A stretch of DNA of 64,000 bases from Gammaproteobacteria bacterium (GTDB taxonomy: Bacteria > Pseudomonadota > Gammaproteobacteria > Pseudomonadales > Azotimanducaceae), in assembly GCA_030425195.1 (NCBI GenBank), contig JAUIAV010000002.1, positions 124,001 to 188,000 of the forward strand. Reading direction: 5' to 3'. A program made the translations under genes and the position numbers. Below the pieces are notes generated by a model. It was not told the origin of the DNA. It worked only from the letters and a program-made list of their open reading frames with translations, and searched no databases. Of this stretch, positions 24,641 through 32,555 are shown piece after piece. Within the stretch, counting starts at the first letter, position 1. The number at the start of each line of letters is the position of its first letter.

Positions 24641-25996
24641 ATGGATGTGATCGAGCGGGTGCTGGAGCAGTCGGACGCTCTCGGTCTCACCCACGCGAAT
24701 CTCGGCCTGTTTGATACCAACGGGATCTTCCGCAGCAAGCGCTATGCGGTCCGGCATCTCAAGAAGTCGATGACGGAGGGCATTCCCTGGCTGGCGATCC
24801 CGTCCGGCCTCAGCCCCGCAGATGACACCATCGAAACCAATCCCTGGGCTCATCCGGACCGGGGATTCTCCGACGCGGTACTGCGCATGGATCCGGAGAG
24901 CTGCCGTGCCATGCCGTTCGACTCCGGCGGCGAAGGCCTGCTCCTGATCGGTGAGTTCGCGGGCGCGCTTGCTGACCGTTGTCCGAGAGCCCTGCTCGGC
25001 GCAGAGCTGGACCGGCTGGCCGGACTCGGATACGAGCTCTACGGCGGATTCGAGCTGGAAGGCGCCGTGCTCAGGGAAACGGCGCAGTCACTGCGTGAGC
25101 GCCGGGCGGACGACGTGGCGCTGCTGCCCGGCTGGGATCGTGTCTACTCCTTCGTCGACCAGACCGGTCAGGCCGGGTTCATCGACGCGCTGGCCGCGTC
25201 CTGCGAGACCATGGGACTGCCGCTGGATACGGTCCACGCGGAATACACCGACATGCTTGAAGCCGGTCTCACTCCCGCCAGTGGCGTGCGCATCGCCGAC
25301 AACGCCGGACTCTACAAAGCCGTCGCCAAGCTGGTGGCCGCCCGACACGATGCCTATGTGACCTTCATGGCAAGGCGCAGCGGCCGCGAGCAGGGCTGCG
25401 GTGCGCATATCAATGTGTCGCTCAGAGATTCCGCCAGCGGTGAAGGTCGTTTTCATGATGCGGACGCGGAGCACAGGCTCACCGATGCGGCCAGACAGTT
25501 CATCGGCGGACTCCTGAGGTATCTGCCGGAGCTGTTTCTGCTGCTGGCACCCAACGTGAACTCCTACAAACGGTTCGTGCCGGGCATCTTCACGCCGCTG
25601 AACAACAGCTGGTCGATCAACAACCGCACGGTCGCGCTCCGGGTCAGCAACGCCACGCCTGCGGCCACCCGGGTGGAGGTCCGGCCGGCAGGCGCCGATG
25701 TCTGTCCGCATCTGTCGCTGCTCGCGGTCTGTCTGGCCGGACGGCTCGGACTCGAGGAGAAGATCGAACCGCCGCCGCCGCTGACGGGTAACGGCTGGGC
25801 GGCGGCAGACACGGGCTCGACACCGCTGCCGCTGGAATTCGGTGCGGCCATCGACGCCTTCGAGGGCTCGGAGGTGGCGCGCACCCATCTGGGCGAAGGA
25901 TTCGTGAGCGATTTCGTCGGAGACCGGAGGTGGCAGCTCGATGCGTTCGCCCGCACGGTCACGGACTGGGAAATCCGGACCTTCGGTAATCTCTGA
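24641..25996 (+). CDS. Glutamine-synthetase-like amide ligase
   Basis: A 451-residue member of the glutamine synthetase superfamily. Metal-site sequences are YGGFELEG and the HAEYTDMLEAGL variant of the ExGxxQxE motif. The ATP/ammonia loop reads GCGAHINVSL, and NSYKRFVPG plus ATRVEVRPAG are the glutamate/ATP-binding signatures. The ATG with GGGGGAGG eight bases upstream is preferred to two earlier starts. The divergent motifs suggest a gamma-glutamyl-amine or similar ligase, in the manner of PuuA, rather than the nitrogen-assimilation enzyme. It is followed after 7 bases by a PhyH dioxygenase and then a glutathione-dependent reductase. Confidence 0.85.
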   Translation: MDVIERVLEQSDALGLTHANLGLFDTNGIFRSKRYAVRHLKKSMTEGIPWLAIPSGLSPADDTIETNPWAHPDRGFSDAVLRMDPESCRAMPFDSGGEGLLLIGEFAGALADRCPRALLGAELDRLAGLGYELYGGFELEGAVLRETAQSLRERRADDVALLPGWDRVYSFVDQTGQAGFIDALAASCETMGLPLDTVHAEYTDMLEAGLTPASGVRIADNAGLYKAVAKLVAARHDAYVTFMARRSGREQGCGAHINVSLRDSASGEGRFHDADAEHRLTDAARQFIGGLLRYLPELFLLLAPNVNSYKRFVPGIFTPLNNSWSINNRTVALRVSNATPAATRVEVRPAGADVCPHLSLLAVCLAGRLGLEEKIEPPPPLTGNGWAAADTGSTPLPLEFGAAIDAFEGSEVARTHLGEGFVSDFVGDRRWQLDAFARTVTDWEIRTFGNL

Positions 25997-26003
25997 GGAC
26001 GCC

Positions 26004-27044
26004 ATGACCGACGACCGATGGCTGAAGCCCACCGCTGCTTGTCAGGGTACCGAGCCGCTCACGGATGAGCAGATCGCCTCCTGGCGCGAGGCGGGCTGGA
26101 CGTTCGTGCGGGGGATATTCGAGAACGCGCTCATCGAGCGGCTCCGGCAGGCGGCGGCGGAGCGGTTTCCTCTGCCGGATACCGAGGCGGCCGAAGCGAC
26201 AGCGGATTTCGGCAGCGATCTGGTCTTTCCGAGCACCCTGGAGGGGCTGAATGAGCTGACCCTGCATCCGCGCCTGCTGGCCTCGGTGGCGGCCCTGCTG
26301 GGCATGGAGATCACTGACATCCGCCTCAGTCAGTCCGACCTGTGGCCCAAGTACGGCCGCCGGGAAAAGTCCGCGGGTGCGCTGGACAACATGGATCAGC
26401 GGATTCACGTGGACTACCCCAACCATACGCTGGCCCATCCCACCGAGTGGCATCGTCCTGAAGCGGTGGAGATGATCGTCTACCTCTCGCACCTGGACGA
26501 GTGCGGCGGCCCCACCGCGGTGGTTCCCCGCGCGGGCGAGGGGGATCCGGCCTACCGGTGGCCCATCGTCGACAGTCCTGGGATCGGTGCGCTGGACTAT
26601 GTCAACGACCGGGAACGGGCGGAGGCCTATTTTGCCCGCGAGCGCCCGGAGCTTGCAGACTGGCGCGCCGGGCTCTACGCCCGGGAGCGGTATGCGGCTT
26701 TCGAGCCCGGGGACGTGCTGTTCTACCGGCATGACACCTGGCATCGGGGTACGCCGATGAAACCCGGCGCGCTGCGGCTGGTGCAGAACCTGACGTTCCG
26801 CCGCGCCGATTGCGAATGGATCAGCACGCTGCACACGGGCTGGGCGTGGAAGGCCTATCGCCGGGACAAGTACCTGGAGCGGCTGATCAGCCGGGCCAGC
26901 CTGGAACAGCGTGCGGTGCTCGGGTTTCCGCAACCGGGTAACGCCTACTGGACTGAGGCGACCATCGCCGCGGTGGAAGCCAGACACGGTGTCTTCGGCA
27001 TGGACGTGACACCTTATCGAACGGCGCTGACGCGGGAGACGTAA
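26004..27044 (+). CDS. Phytanoyl-CoA dioxygenase (PhyH) family protein
   Basis: Fe(II)/2-oxoglutarate-dependent oxygenase of 346 residues. The iron triad is visible as HVD in QRIHVDYPNHT and the distal His in YRHDTWHRGT, with the 2-oxoglutarate Arg in GALRLVQ. The N-terminal DEQIASWREAGWTFVRG is a typical PhyH start. ATG with GAGGAC upstream. It hydroxylates a small molecule that cannot be named. Its place between the ligase and the hydroquinone reductase suggests a joint catabolic or detoxifying role, which is inference. Confidence 0.85.
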   Translation: MTDDRWLKPTAACQGTEPLTDEQIASWREAGWTFVRGIFENALIERLRQAAAERFPLPDTEAAEATADFGSDLVFPSTLEGLNELTLHPRLLASVAALLGMEITDIRLSQSDLWPKYGRREKSAGALDNMDQRIHVDYPNHTLAHPTEWHRPEAVEMIVYLSHLDECGGPTAVVPRAGEGDPAYRWPIVDSPGIGALDYVNDRERAEAYFARERPELADWRAGLYARERYAAFEPGDVLFYRHDTWHRGTPMKPGALRLVQNLTFRRADCEWISTLHTGWAWKAYRRDKYLERLISRASLEQRAVLGFPQPGNAYWTEATIAAVEARHGVFGMDVTPYRTALTRET

Positions 27045-27059
27045 GGGGAGGAGAGGCTC

Positions 27060-27986
27060 ATGGGTATGCTCATCGACGGCCGGTGGCACAGCGAAGACCG
27101 GCCCCGCAACGGCACGGGCGGCGAGTTCGTCCGGCCGGAATCACCATTCCGGGCGGCCATCGGCGACCCGGCGTTTCCCGCCCAGGCCGGCCGTTATCAT
27201 CTGTTCGTGAATGCCGGCTGTCCCTGGGCCTACCGGACGATCCTCTACCGCAGGCTCAAGGGACTCGAAGACATCGTCAGCCTGTCGTTCACGCTGTCCG
27301 CTGCCGGCCCCGAAGGCTGGACGTTCGGTGACGTCCCGGAGGCAATCCTCGGGGCCCGGCATCTGCATCACGTCTACACGGCCGCCGATCCGGCATTCAC
27401 AGGACGCTGCACGGTGCCCGTGCTCTGGGACCTCGAAGCGGAAACCATCGTCAACAATGAATCCTCCGAGATCATCCGCATGCTGGATGCCGCCTTCGAC
27501 GGCTTTGACGGGGTGAATCCGCAGCGGTTCTACCCGGCGCACCGGGCCGAAGAGATCGATGCGCTGAACGAGTGGATCTACCCGGATGTGAACAACGGTG
27601 TTTACCGGTGCGGATTTGCCCGGTCTCAGACGGCCTATGACGAAGCCTTCGACAGGCTGTTCGCCGCCCTGGACCGCCTCGATGCCTTGCTTGCGACCCG
27701 GCGTTATCTCTGCGGCGAGGAGATCACGGAAGCGGACTGGCGGCTCTTCGCCACGCTGGTGCGTTTCGATCTGGCTTATCACGGTCAGTTCCGCTGCAAC
27801 CGGAATGCGCTCATCGATTTCGAGCACCTGTGGCCATACACGCGGGATCTGTATCAGCAGCCGGGCGTGGCCGACACGGTGGATGTTGAGGCCATCCGGG
27901 GCATCTACTATGGATCCCGACCGCCCGGCATTCTGCCGCGCGGCCCCAACCCGGACTTCACGGCGGCGCACCAGCGGGCAGGATGA
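27060..27986 (+). CDS. Glutathionyl-hydroquinone reductase (GST Xi class, YqjG/ECM4-like)
   Basis: A 308-residue glutathione transferase that reduces S-glutathionyl hydroquinones. The catalytic Cys is in VNAGCPWAYRT near residue 54, followed by the Xi-class GWTFGD segment, and VPVLWDLEAETIVNNESSEIIR is the glutathione-binding core. The C-terminal domain has ITEADWRLFATLVRFD and HGQFRCNR as in the family. A GGGGAGGAG site precedes the ATG. Slightly shorter than E. coli YqjG (about 328). These enzymes recycle quinone-glutathione adducts made during aromatic breakdown or stress. Confidence 0.92.
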   Translation: MGMLIDGRWHSEDRPRNGTGGEFVRPESPFRAAIGDPAFPAQAGRYHLFVNAGCPWAYRTILYRRLKGLEDIVSLSFTLSAAGPEGWTFGDVPEAILGARHLHHVYTAADPAFTGRCTVPVLWDLEAETIVNNESSEIIRMLDAAFDGFDGVNPQRFYPAHRAEEIDALNEWIYPDVNNGVYRCGFARSQTAYDEAFDRLFAALDRLDALLATRRYLCGEEITEADWRLFATLVRFDLAYHGQFRCNRNALIDFEHLWPYTRDLYQQPGVADTVDVEAIRGIYYGSRPPGILPRGPNPDFTAAHQRAG

Positions 27987-28124
27987 GGCGCCGGCGTCCT
28001 CCGGCTTGTGTGAACCTTGTAACGGGAAGCGCGGACGGCGTTGCGCTTCGCTTTCCGTGGCAGTAGAGTCTGCTTTGTAGATTAAAGTTCTTTACAGAAA
28101 CAGCCTTCAGGGTCAGTGCACGCC

Positions 28125-28703
28125 ATGCCCATCGATATTCAGAATCAGGCGGAAGACAATCTCCGGTTCATCCGCAGCGCCATGGAACGGGCGGAGCGGG
28201 TCTCTGCCGTCTCCGGCGCCGGTGCCATGGCGATGGGTGGGATCGCTGTGACTGCCATGGCGCTGAGTGCCGGCGTCGAGTCGCTGCACACGCGCCTGCT
28301 GATCTGGATCGCTACCGCTTTCCTGGCCGGAGGCGCCGGTGCAGCGGGCAGCTGGATCAAGGCGCGCAGAAACAATCTGTCCTTCTCGGGGGATCCGGGG
28401 CGGCGCTTTCTGCTCTGCCTCATCCCGGCTCTGCTGGTGGGCGTCGTGCTGACGGTATCGCTGCTGCCGACCCAGCAGGTCGGACTGCTCCCCGGGCTGT
28501 GGATGATGCTCTATGGTGCCGGCGTGCTGGCCGCCGGCACCTACGCGGCAGCGCCGGTGATGCACATGGGCGGCGCCTTCCTCGTTGCCGGCCTGTTCGC
28601 GCACGCGCTGCCCGAGCGCTGGTCGAACGTGCTGCTCGGCCTGGCGTTCGGCGGTCTGCATCTCTATTTCGGCTATCAGGTGTACAGACATCATGGCGGT
28701 TAA
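28125..28703 (+). CDS. Small inner-membrane protein of the creD operon
   Basis: A 192-residue protein with a charged N-terminus (QAEDNLRFIRSAMERAERVSAVSG) and about six hydrophobic segments. No catalytic motif is visible. It overlaps the winged-helix regulator gene by 11 bases and heads a four-gene coupled operon ending in creD. A GTG three codons upstream is an alternative start. Similar membrane proteins with regulators occur next to creD in other proteobacteria; the role is unknown. Confidence 0.7.
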   Translation: MPIDIQNQAEDNLRFIRSAMERAERVSAVSGAGAMAMGGIAVTAMALSAGVESLHTRLLIWIATAFLAGGAGAAGSWIKARRNNLSFSGDPGRRFLLCLIPALLVGVVLTVSLLPTQQVGLLPGLWMMLYGAGVLAAGTYAAAPVMHMGGAFLVAGLFAHALPERWSNVLLGLAFGGLHLYFGYQVYRHHGG

Positions 28704-29079
28704 GGCCTCAAAGGACAGCGATCCGGCGCCCAGCCGCAGCCGTTCGCTGCAGGCGATCTCCGGCTTCGTGGCTGACGACAAGGGTGGCGATTTTCACAAG
28801 CTGCTGAACGATCGGGTCAGGCTCGGCATTCTGTCGAGCCTGGCGGTCAGCGATCGGCTGTCGTTCAGCGAGTTGAAAAAGCTCCTGGAGGCCACTGACG
28901 GCAACCTCAGCGTACACGCGCGCAAGCTCGAAGACGCCGGATACGTGCGCTGCGAAAAGATGTTTGCGGACCGGCATCCGAAGACCGAGTACCGCATCAC
29001 GAAGGCGGGCCGGTCCGCCCTCGACAGATATCTCAAACACATGGAAGCCCTGATCCGGGTGACGAGCAGAGAACGATGA
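28693..29079 (+). CDS. Winged-helix transcriptional regulator (PF13601-like)
   Basis: A 128-residue DNA-binding protein. After a polar N-terminus comes LNDRVRLGILSSLAVSDRLSFSELKKLLEATDGNLSV, an ArsR/MarR-like winged helix in which ELKKLLEATDGNLSVHARKLEDAGYV is the HTH, followed by a wing with TEYRITKAGR. It overlaps both neighbours (11 bases upstream, 4 bases downstream as ATGA), so it is made together with the membrane protein and cis-prenyltransferase. It probably regulates this same operon; no operator can be pointed to with confidence. Confidence 0.82.
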   Translation: MAVKASKDSDPAPSRSRSLQAISGFVADDKGGDFHKLLNDRVRLGILSSLAVSDRLSFSELKKLLEATDGNLSVHARKLEDAGYVRCEKMFADRHPKTEYRITKAGRSALDRYLKHMEALIRVTSRER

Positions 29080-29831
29080 CGACACATTCAGAAACCATTC
29101 GGGGTGCCGGGTATGCGAACCCGGCACCGGATTCAGCCCCTTTTTTGGCGAGCCACTTTAAAAAGCAAAGCTCTCCAAGACATGTAGCCATCATCATGGA
29201 TGGCAACCGGCGCTGGGCCCGGGCCCGGGGTCTGCCCGTCATCAGCGGTCATCGGCAGGGTGCGGCGGCCCTGGAGGCCCTGGTGCCTGCCATAGCACGA
29301 ACGGGTATTGAAATGGTCACGCTGTTCGGGTTTGCGGCCGCCAACTGGCAGCGGAGCCGATTCGAGGTAGATCATCTGCTGGAACTGCTAGAGACGAAGC
29401 TGACCGGGCTGACGCCCAGTTGCGTTCGTGAAGGCATTGCCGTCGAAGTGATCGGCAGGAAGGATCGACTGCCGCGCACGCTGCTGCAGGCCATCGAACG
29501 GGCCGTCTGTGCGACGGCCAACGGCCGGCGTCGGCTGCGGATCGCCTTTGACTACTCCTCCCGCGACCAGATTCTGACCGCCGCCCGGGCACTGCCTGCG
29601 GATGCGGAACCGGCCGATTTCGCTGCACGCCTGACAGGCTGCGATACGGCCGGGGAGGTCGACCTGCTCATCCGCACCGGACGGGAACAGCGCCTTTCCG
29701 ATTTCCTTCTCTGGGAATGCGCGTTCGCCGAGCTCTTTTTTCCTGATGTGCTCTGGCCGGATTTCGACGAGTCGGTGCTGGACCAGGCGCTGTGCTGGTA
29801 TGCCGGTCGGGAACGGAGGATGGGTCGATGA
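29076..29831 (+). CDS. Cis-prenyltransferase, undecaprenyl diphosphate synthase family
   Basis: A 251-residue UppS-type enzyme. The catalytic HVAIIMDGNRRWARARG is near residues 36-52, followed by the GHRQGA motif, TLFGFAAANWQR (usually AFSSENW), and the C-terminal DLLIRTGREQRLSDFLLWE and FFPDVLWPDFDE signatures. It has about 34 extra residues at the N-terminus. Departures from consensus (AAANW for SSENW, RTGREQ for RTSGEQ, DYSSRD for NYGGR) suggest a specialised paralogue rather than the essential housekeeping UppS. It is coupled by 4-base overlaps to the regulator and to creD, linking lipid-carrier or prenyl synthesis to envelope stress. Confidence 0.82.
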   Translation: MTTHSETIRGAGYANPAPDSAPFLASHFKKQSSPRHVAIIMDGNRRWARARGLPVISGHRQGAAALEALVPAIARTGIEMVTLFGFAAANWQRSRFEVDHLLELLETKLTGLTPSCVREGIAVEVIGRKDRLPRTLLQAIERAVCATANGRRRLRIAFDYSSRDQILTAARALPADAEPADFAARLTGCDTAGEVDLLIRTGREQRLSDFLLWECAFAELFFPDVLWPDFDESVLDQALCWYAGRERRMGR

Positions 29832-31150
29832 AGCTGGCCAATGCATCGGGCACCACCGCGCGGTTCGCCGTGATCGGCGTGCTCACACTCGCCATGTACA
29901 TCCCGCTCGCCATGGTGGATGGGGTCACCACCGAGAGGCAGCGTTACTTCGAGCGGACCATGGACGACGTGGCCAGCGCCTGGGGAGGCGAGCAGGCAGT
30001 CAGCGGCCCGTTTCTGGTGGTGCCGGAAGTGGTGCGGCGCCCGGCGAACGCCGATGGAGGAGGGCCGGAGACCTTCGTCACCCAGCGTGTCATATTGCCT
30101 TCCCGGCTGGCGCTGCAGGTGGATGTCCGGCATCAGATGCGCAGCCGGGCGCTCTACGAGGTACCCGTTTACACGGCACTACTCCGGGTGCAGGGGACGT
30201 TCCCGCCTCTGGACCAGAGTTCAGGCATCCCGACGGGTGCGCGCCTGGATCCGGACAATGCCCGGGTCGTGCTTGGTATCAGTCATACGCGGGCCATCAG
30301 CCGTGCGTCGGACTTCACTCTCGGCAGCGAGTCGTTGCGCTTCGAGTCCGGTACGGCGGCGGGCTGGCTGGGCAGCGGCATTCAGGCATCAGCCAGCGGC
30401 TACGACGGAACGCGTGCACAGGCCTTCGCCTTCGAGCTGGAACTCAAGGGCAGCCGTGCGCTCGGACTGACACCGGTCGGCGGTACGTCCGACATGCGGA
30501 TGACCTCCAGCTGGCCGCATCCCAGTTTTACCGGCCAGTATCTCCCCCGGGAGCAGACGGTCTCGGCGGATGGATTCACGGCGAGCTGGCAGGTGCACGA
30601 GCTGGCCAGAGATCTCCCCGCCAGCTGGCGGGTCAGTGATCAGACGGTCTCGACCGGGCAGATGCTGGCGTCCGTGCGGCTGTTCCAGCCGGTGACGGGC
30701 TATCGGGTGGTGGACCGGGCCATCAAGTACGGCGTGCTCTTCATCGCGCTGACCTTTCTCAGCTTCGTTTGCTTCGAGCTCACCGTCGGTCTGCGCTTTC
30801 ATCCGGTGCAGTACGGCGTGGTGGGCCTGGGCCTGGTGCTTTTCTATCTGGCTCTGCTGTCTCTGTCCGAGCATCTCTCCTTCGGTGTCGCCTATCTGGC
30901 AGCTACCGGGCTGCTCACGGCACTGATCGCCGGATACGTGCGCAGCATGACCGGCTCCTCCGGCCTGACCCTCTGGACGGCCGTGGTGGTGGCGGCACTC
31001 TACGGGGTGCTTTATGTGCTGCTGAAACTCGAAACCTACGCTCTGCTGGTGGGTACGGGCGTTCTGTTCCTGGGTCTCGGCGCGTTGATGTTCAGTACCC
31101 GCTCGATGGCGGAAACGCCGGGTCGGGGGGAGACATCAGGCCAGGTATGA
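29828..31150 (+). CDS. creD: CreD-family inner-membrane protein
   Basis: A 440-residue protein like E. coli CreD (CET). It has one N-terminal membrane segment, a large periplasmic domain (about residues 40-290) containing YFERTMDDVASAWGGEQAVSGPFLVVP, and a C-terminal block of about five hydrophobic helices starting near YGVLFIALTFLSFVCFE. CreD responds to beta-lactam and cell-envelope stress in Pseudomonas and Stenotrophomonas. No CreBC two-component system is in the window; the winged-helix protein may take that place. ATG overlaps the upstream TGA. Its 3' end overlaps the convergent FHA gene by 15 bases. Confidence 0.85.
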   Translation: MKLANASGTTARFAVIGVLTLAMYIPLAMVDGVTTERQRYFERTMDDVASAWGGEQAVSGPFLVVPEVVRRPANADGGGPETFVTQRVILPSRLALQVDVRHQMRSRALYEVPVYTALLRVQGTFPPLDQSSGIPTGARLDPDNARVVLGISHTRAISRASDFTLGSESLRFESGTAAGWLGSGIQASASGYDGTRAQAFAFELELKGSRALGLTPVGGTSDMRMTSSWPHPSFTGQYLPREQTVSADGFTASWQVHELARDLPASWRVSDQTVSTGQMLASVRLFQPVTGYRVVDRAIKYGVLFIALTFLSFVCFELTVGLRFHPVQYGVVGLGLVLFYLALLSLSEHLSFGVAYLAATGLLTALIAGYVRSMTGSSGLTLWTAVVVAALYGVLYVLLKLETYALLVGTGVLFLGLGALMFSTRSMAETPGRGETSGQV

Positions 31151-31741
31151 GGCCGGGTCGATGAGCTCGATTTCCAGCGCCTGCGGGTCCAGATCGGCGA
31201 TCAGCTCATCGAACAGGGACAGACGCTGCTCGAGCTGAGAAGCCGTTGTCCGCCCGGGCAGACATAGAGCGACATGATGGTGCCGTATCCAGATCTCCCG
31301 ATCCCGGCCGCTGCTGAGCCAGTCATGAATCGCCTCCGTCGTCCAGCGGCTGGTGCCGAGTGCGGAAGCGACGCGGCGAACGATGATCCGGCTGTTGGTC
31401 ACCAGTTCCACGTTCACGGTAGCGTCCACCGCGTCGTTGCCGCGGGTATCCCTGACTTCGAGCAGATAGCCCGGAAGCTCGATCCGGTCACCCGGACGGA
31501 TGAGGACGGATTCGTCCGGCTGCAGCAGTGTGCCGTTCAGATAGGTGGGGTTGCTGCCCTGGGCGATGAGCCGATAGCCGTCCGCCTCTTTGAAGACCTT
31601 GGCGTGCCGTCGGGAAATGTGGGAGGAATTCGGCAGGCAGAGATCGTTGGCGGGGTTTCTGCCGATACTGAAGGGCCAGCGGCGAACCCGCACATATTCG
31701 TAGTCGCCCCCCTGGTAAGACACGCCAAACTGCAGACTCAT
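31136..31741 (-). CDS. FHA-domain protein
   Basis: A 201-residue cytoplasmic protein whose N-terminal part is a forkhead-associated domain that binds phosphothreonine. RWPFSIGRNPANDLCLP (the GR motif), SSHISRRHAKVF (SxxH), and NPTYLNGTLL (NG) are all present at the usual spacing. The C-terminal 100 residues contain no recognised domain but carry HHVALCLP and acidic helices. No protein kinase is nearby. It converges with creD. Confidence 0.85.
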   Translation of the reverse strand: MSLQFGVSYQGGDYEYVRVRRWPFSIGRNPANDLCLPNSSHISRRHAKVFKEADGYRLIAQGSNPTYLNGTLLQPDESVLIRPGDRIELPGYLLEVRDTRGNDAVDATVNVELVTNSRIIVRRVASALGTSRWTTEAIHDWLSSGRDREIWIRHHHVALCLPGRTTASQLEQRLSLFDELIADLDPQALEIELIDPASYLA

Positions 31742-31865
31742 CGTCCTGGAAGACGGTTGCCGGGTCCGTCTACAAAATCCTTACAATTCAACCGTCGCAG
31801 AATAGCAGTGCGAAAAATGGAGATCATGAAACTTCCGTAATCCGCCAGGGACTGGGGAAAGGCAG

Positions 31866-31903
31866 AAAAACTGACACGACGGGCGGATGCCACGTCGTGT
31901 CGG
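31866..31903 (-). terminator. Intrinsic terminator of the monooxygenase-mddA-metY operon
   Basis: Read on the minus strand, CCGACACGACG pairs with CGTCGTGTCAG (one G-T pair), with an inner GGC/GCC extension, followed at once by TTTTTCTGCC. It lies about 175 bases after the CoA-binding gene. This is the clearest terminator in the window. The rest of the 337-base spacer 31742-32078 holds no gene; it has one TTATCCACA sequence on the minus strand at 32020-32028. Confidence 0.75.
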
Positions 31904-32078
31904 TTCTCCTCGGCTTCTGGGGGCAGGGAGAGGTGAGCACAGGTTCGTCTGGCCGGGTCTTCCGCCCGGTTACTCTGTCAGGGGTTCGGGAATGTTAGGG
32001 CGGTGCCGGGAGCGCCGCTTGTGGATAAGCTGTGAATTCCTGCTGCTTTCTGTCAGAACGCCGGAAAAAGCCGCACGG

Positions 32079-32555
32079 TCATTCCGGTTCGGTGCGCCGT
32101 GCGCTGAGAGTGCCGCTGTTGAAACCGAGCCAGTGCATGCGGCCCAGGTACCGGGCGTGCTCGATCTTGATGCAGCGGTCCACGATCACCTCCATGCCGC
32201 CGGTGAGCGCGATGTCGATCCCCTCCTCGCTGATCACGCCGAACTGGAGCCACAGAAAACGGGCGCCGATGGCGACGGCGTCGCGGGCGATATCGGGTAC
32301 CGCGGACGGATCCCGGAAGACGTCCACCACATCCACCTGCCCGGGCACCTCCGTGAGGCTCGGGTAGCTGCCCAGCCCGTAGATTTCGGACTCCCGAGGA
32401 TTGACGGGCACCACGTCGTAGTGGTGGCGCTTCAGGTAGAAACCCACGAAATTGCTGGCCCGGAGCTCATTACCCGACATGCCCACCACGGCGATGCGCT
32501 TTGCCTGCAGTGCCCGCTGGATCACGGCCGCGTCCTGATATTCCGCAAGATTCAT
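32079..32555 (-). CDS. CoA-binding (YccU-like) Rossmann protein
   Basis: A 158-residue CoA_binding-domain protein: RIAVVGMSGN near residues 20-29 is the nucleotide loop, then VPVNPRESEIYG, YPSLTEVPGQVDVVDVFR and a conserved FLWLQFGVISEEG segment. The family resembles the N-terminal CoA-binding domain of succinyl-CoA synthetase. In one family clade a Cys in the last third matters; here CIKIEH is present. Its start overlaps the metY stop by 4 bases, so it is coupled to metY. The biochemical role is not known. Confidence 0.85.
   Translation of the reverse strand: MNLAEYQDAAVIQRALQAKRIAVVGMSGNELRASNFVGFYLKRHHYDVVPVNPRESEIYGLGSYPSLTEVPGQVDVVDVFRDPSAVPDIARDAVAIGARFLWLQFGVISEEGIDIALTGGMEVIVDRCIKIEHARYLGRMHWLGFNSGTLSARRTEPE

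Noticed and set aside
27991-28006. GCCGG/CCGGC hairpin as terminator after the hydroquinone reductase
   Set aside because: Five-base stem and a poor T-tract; too weak to call.
32020-32028. Replication origin suggested by a DnaA box
   Set aside because: Only one box, no AT-rich unwinding region and no dnaA, dnaN or gidA nearby.
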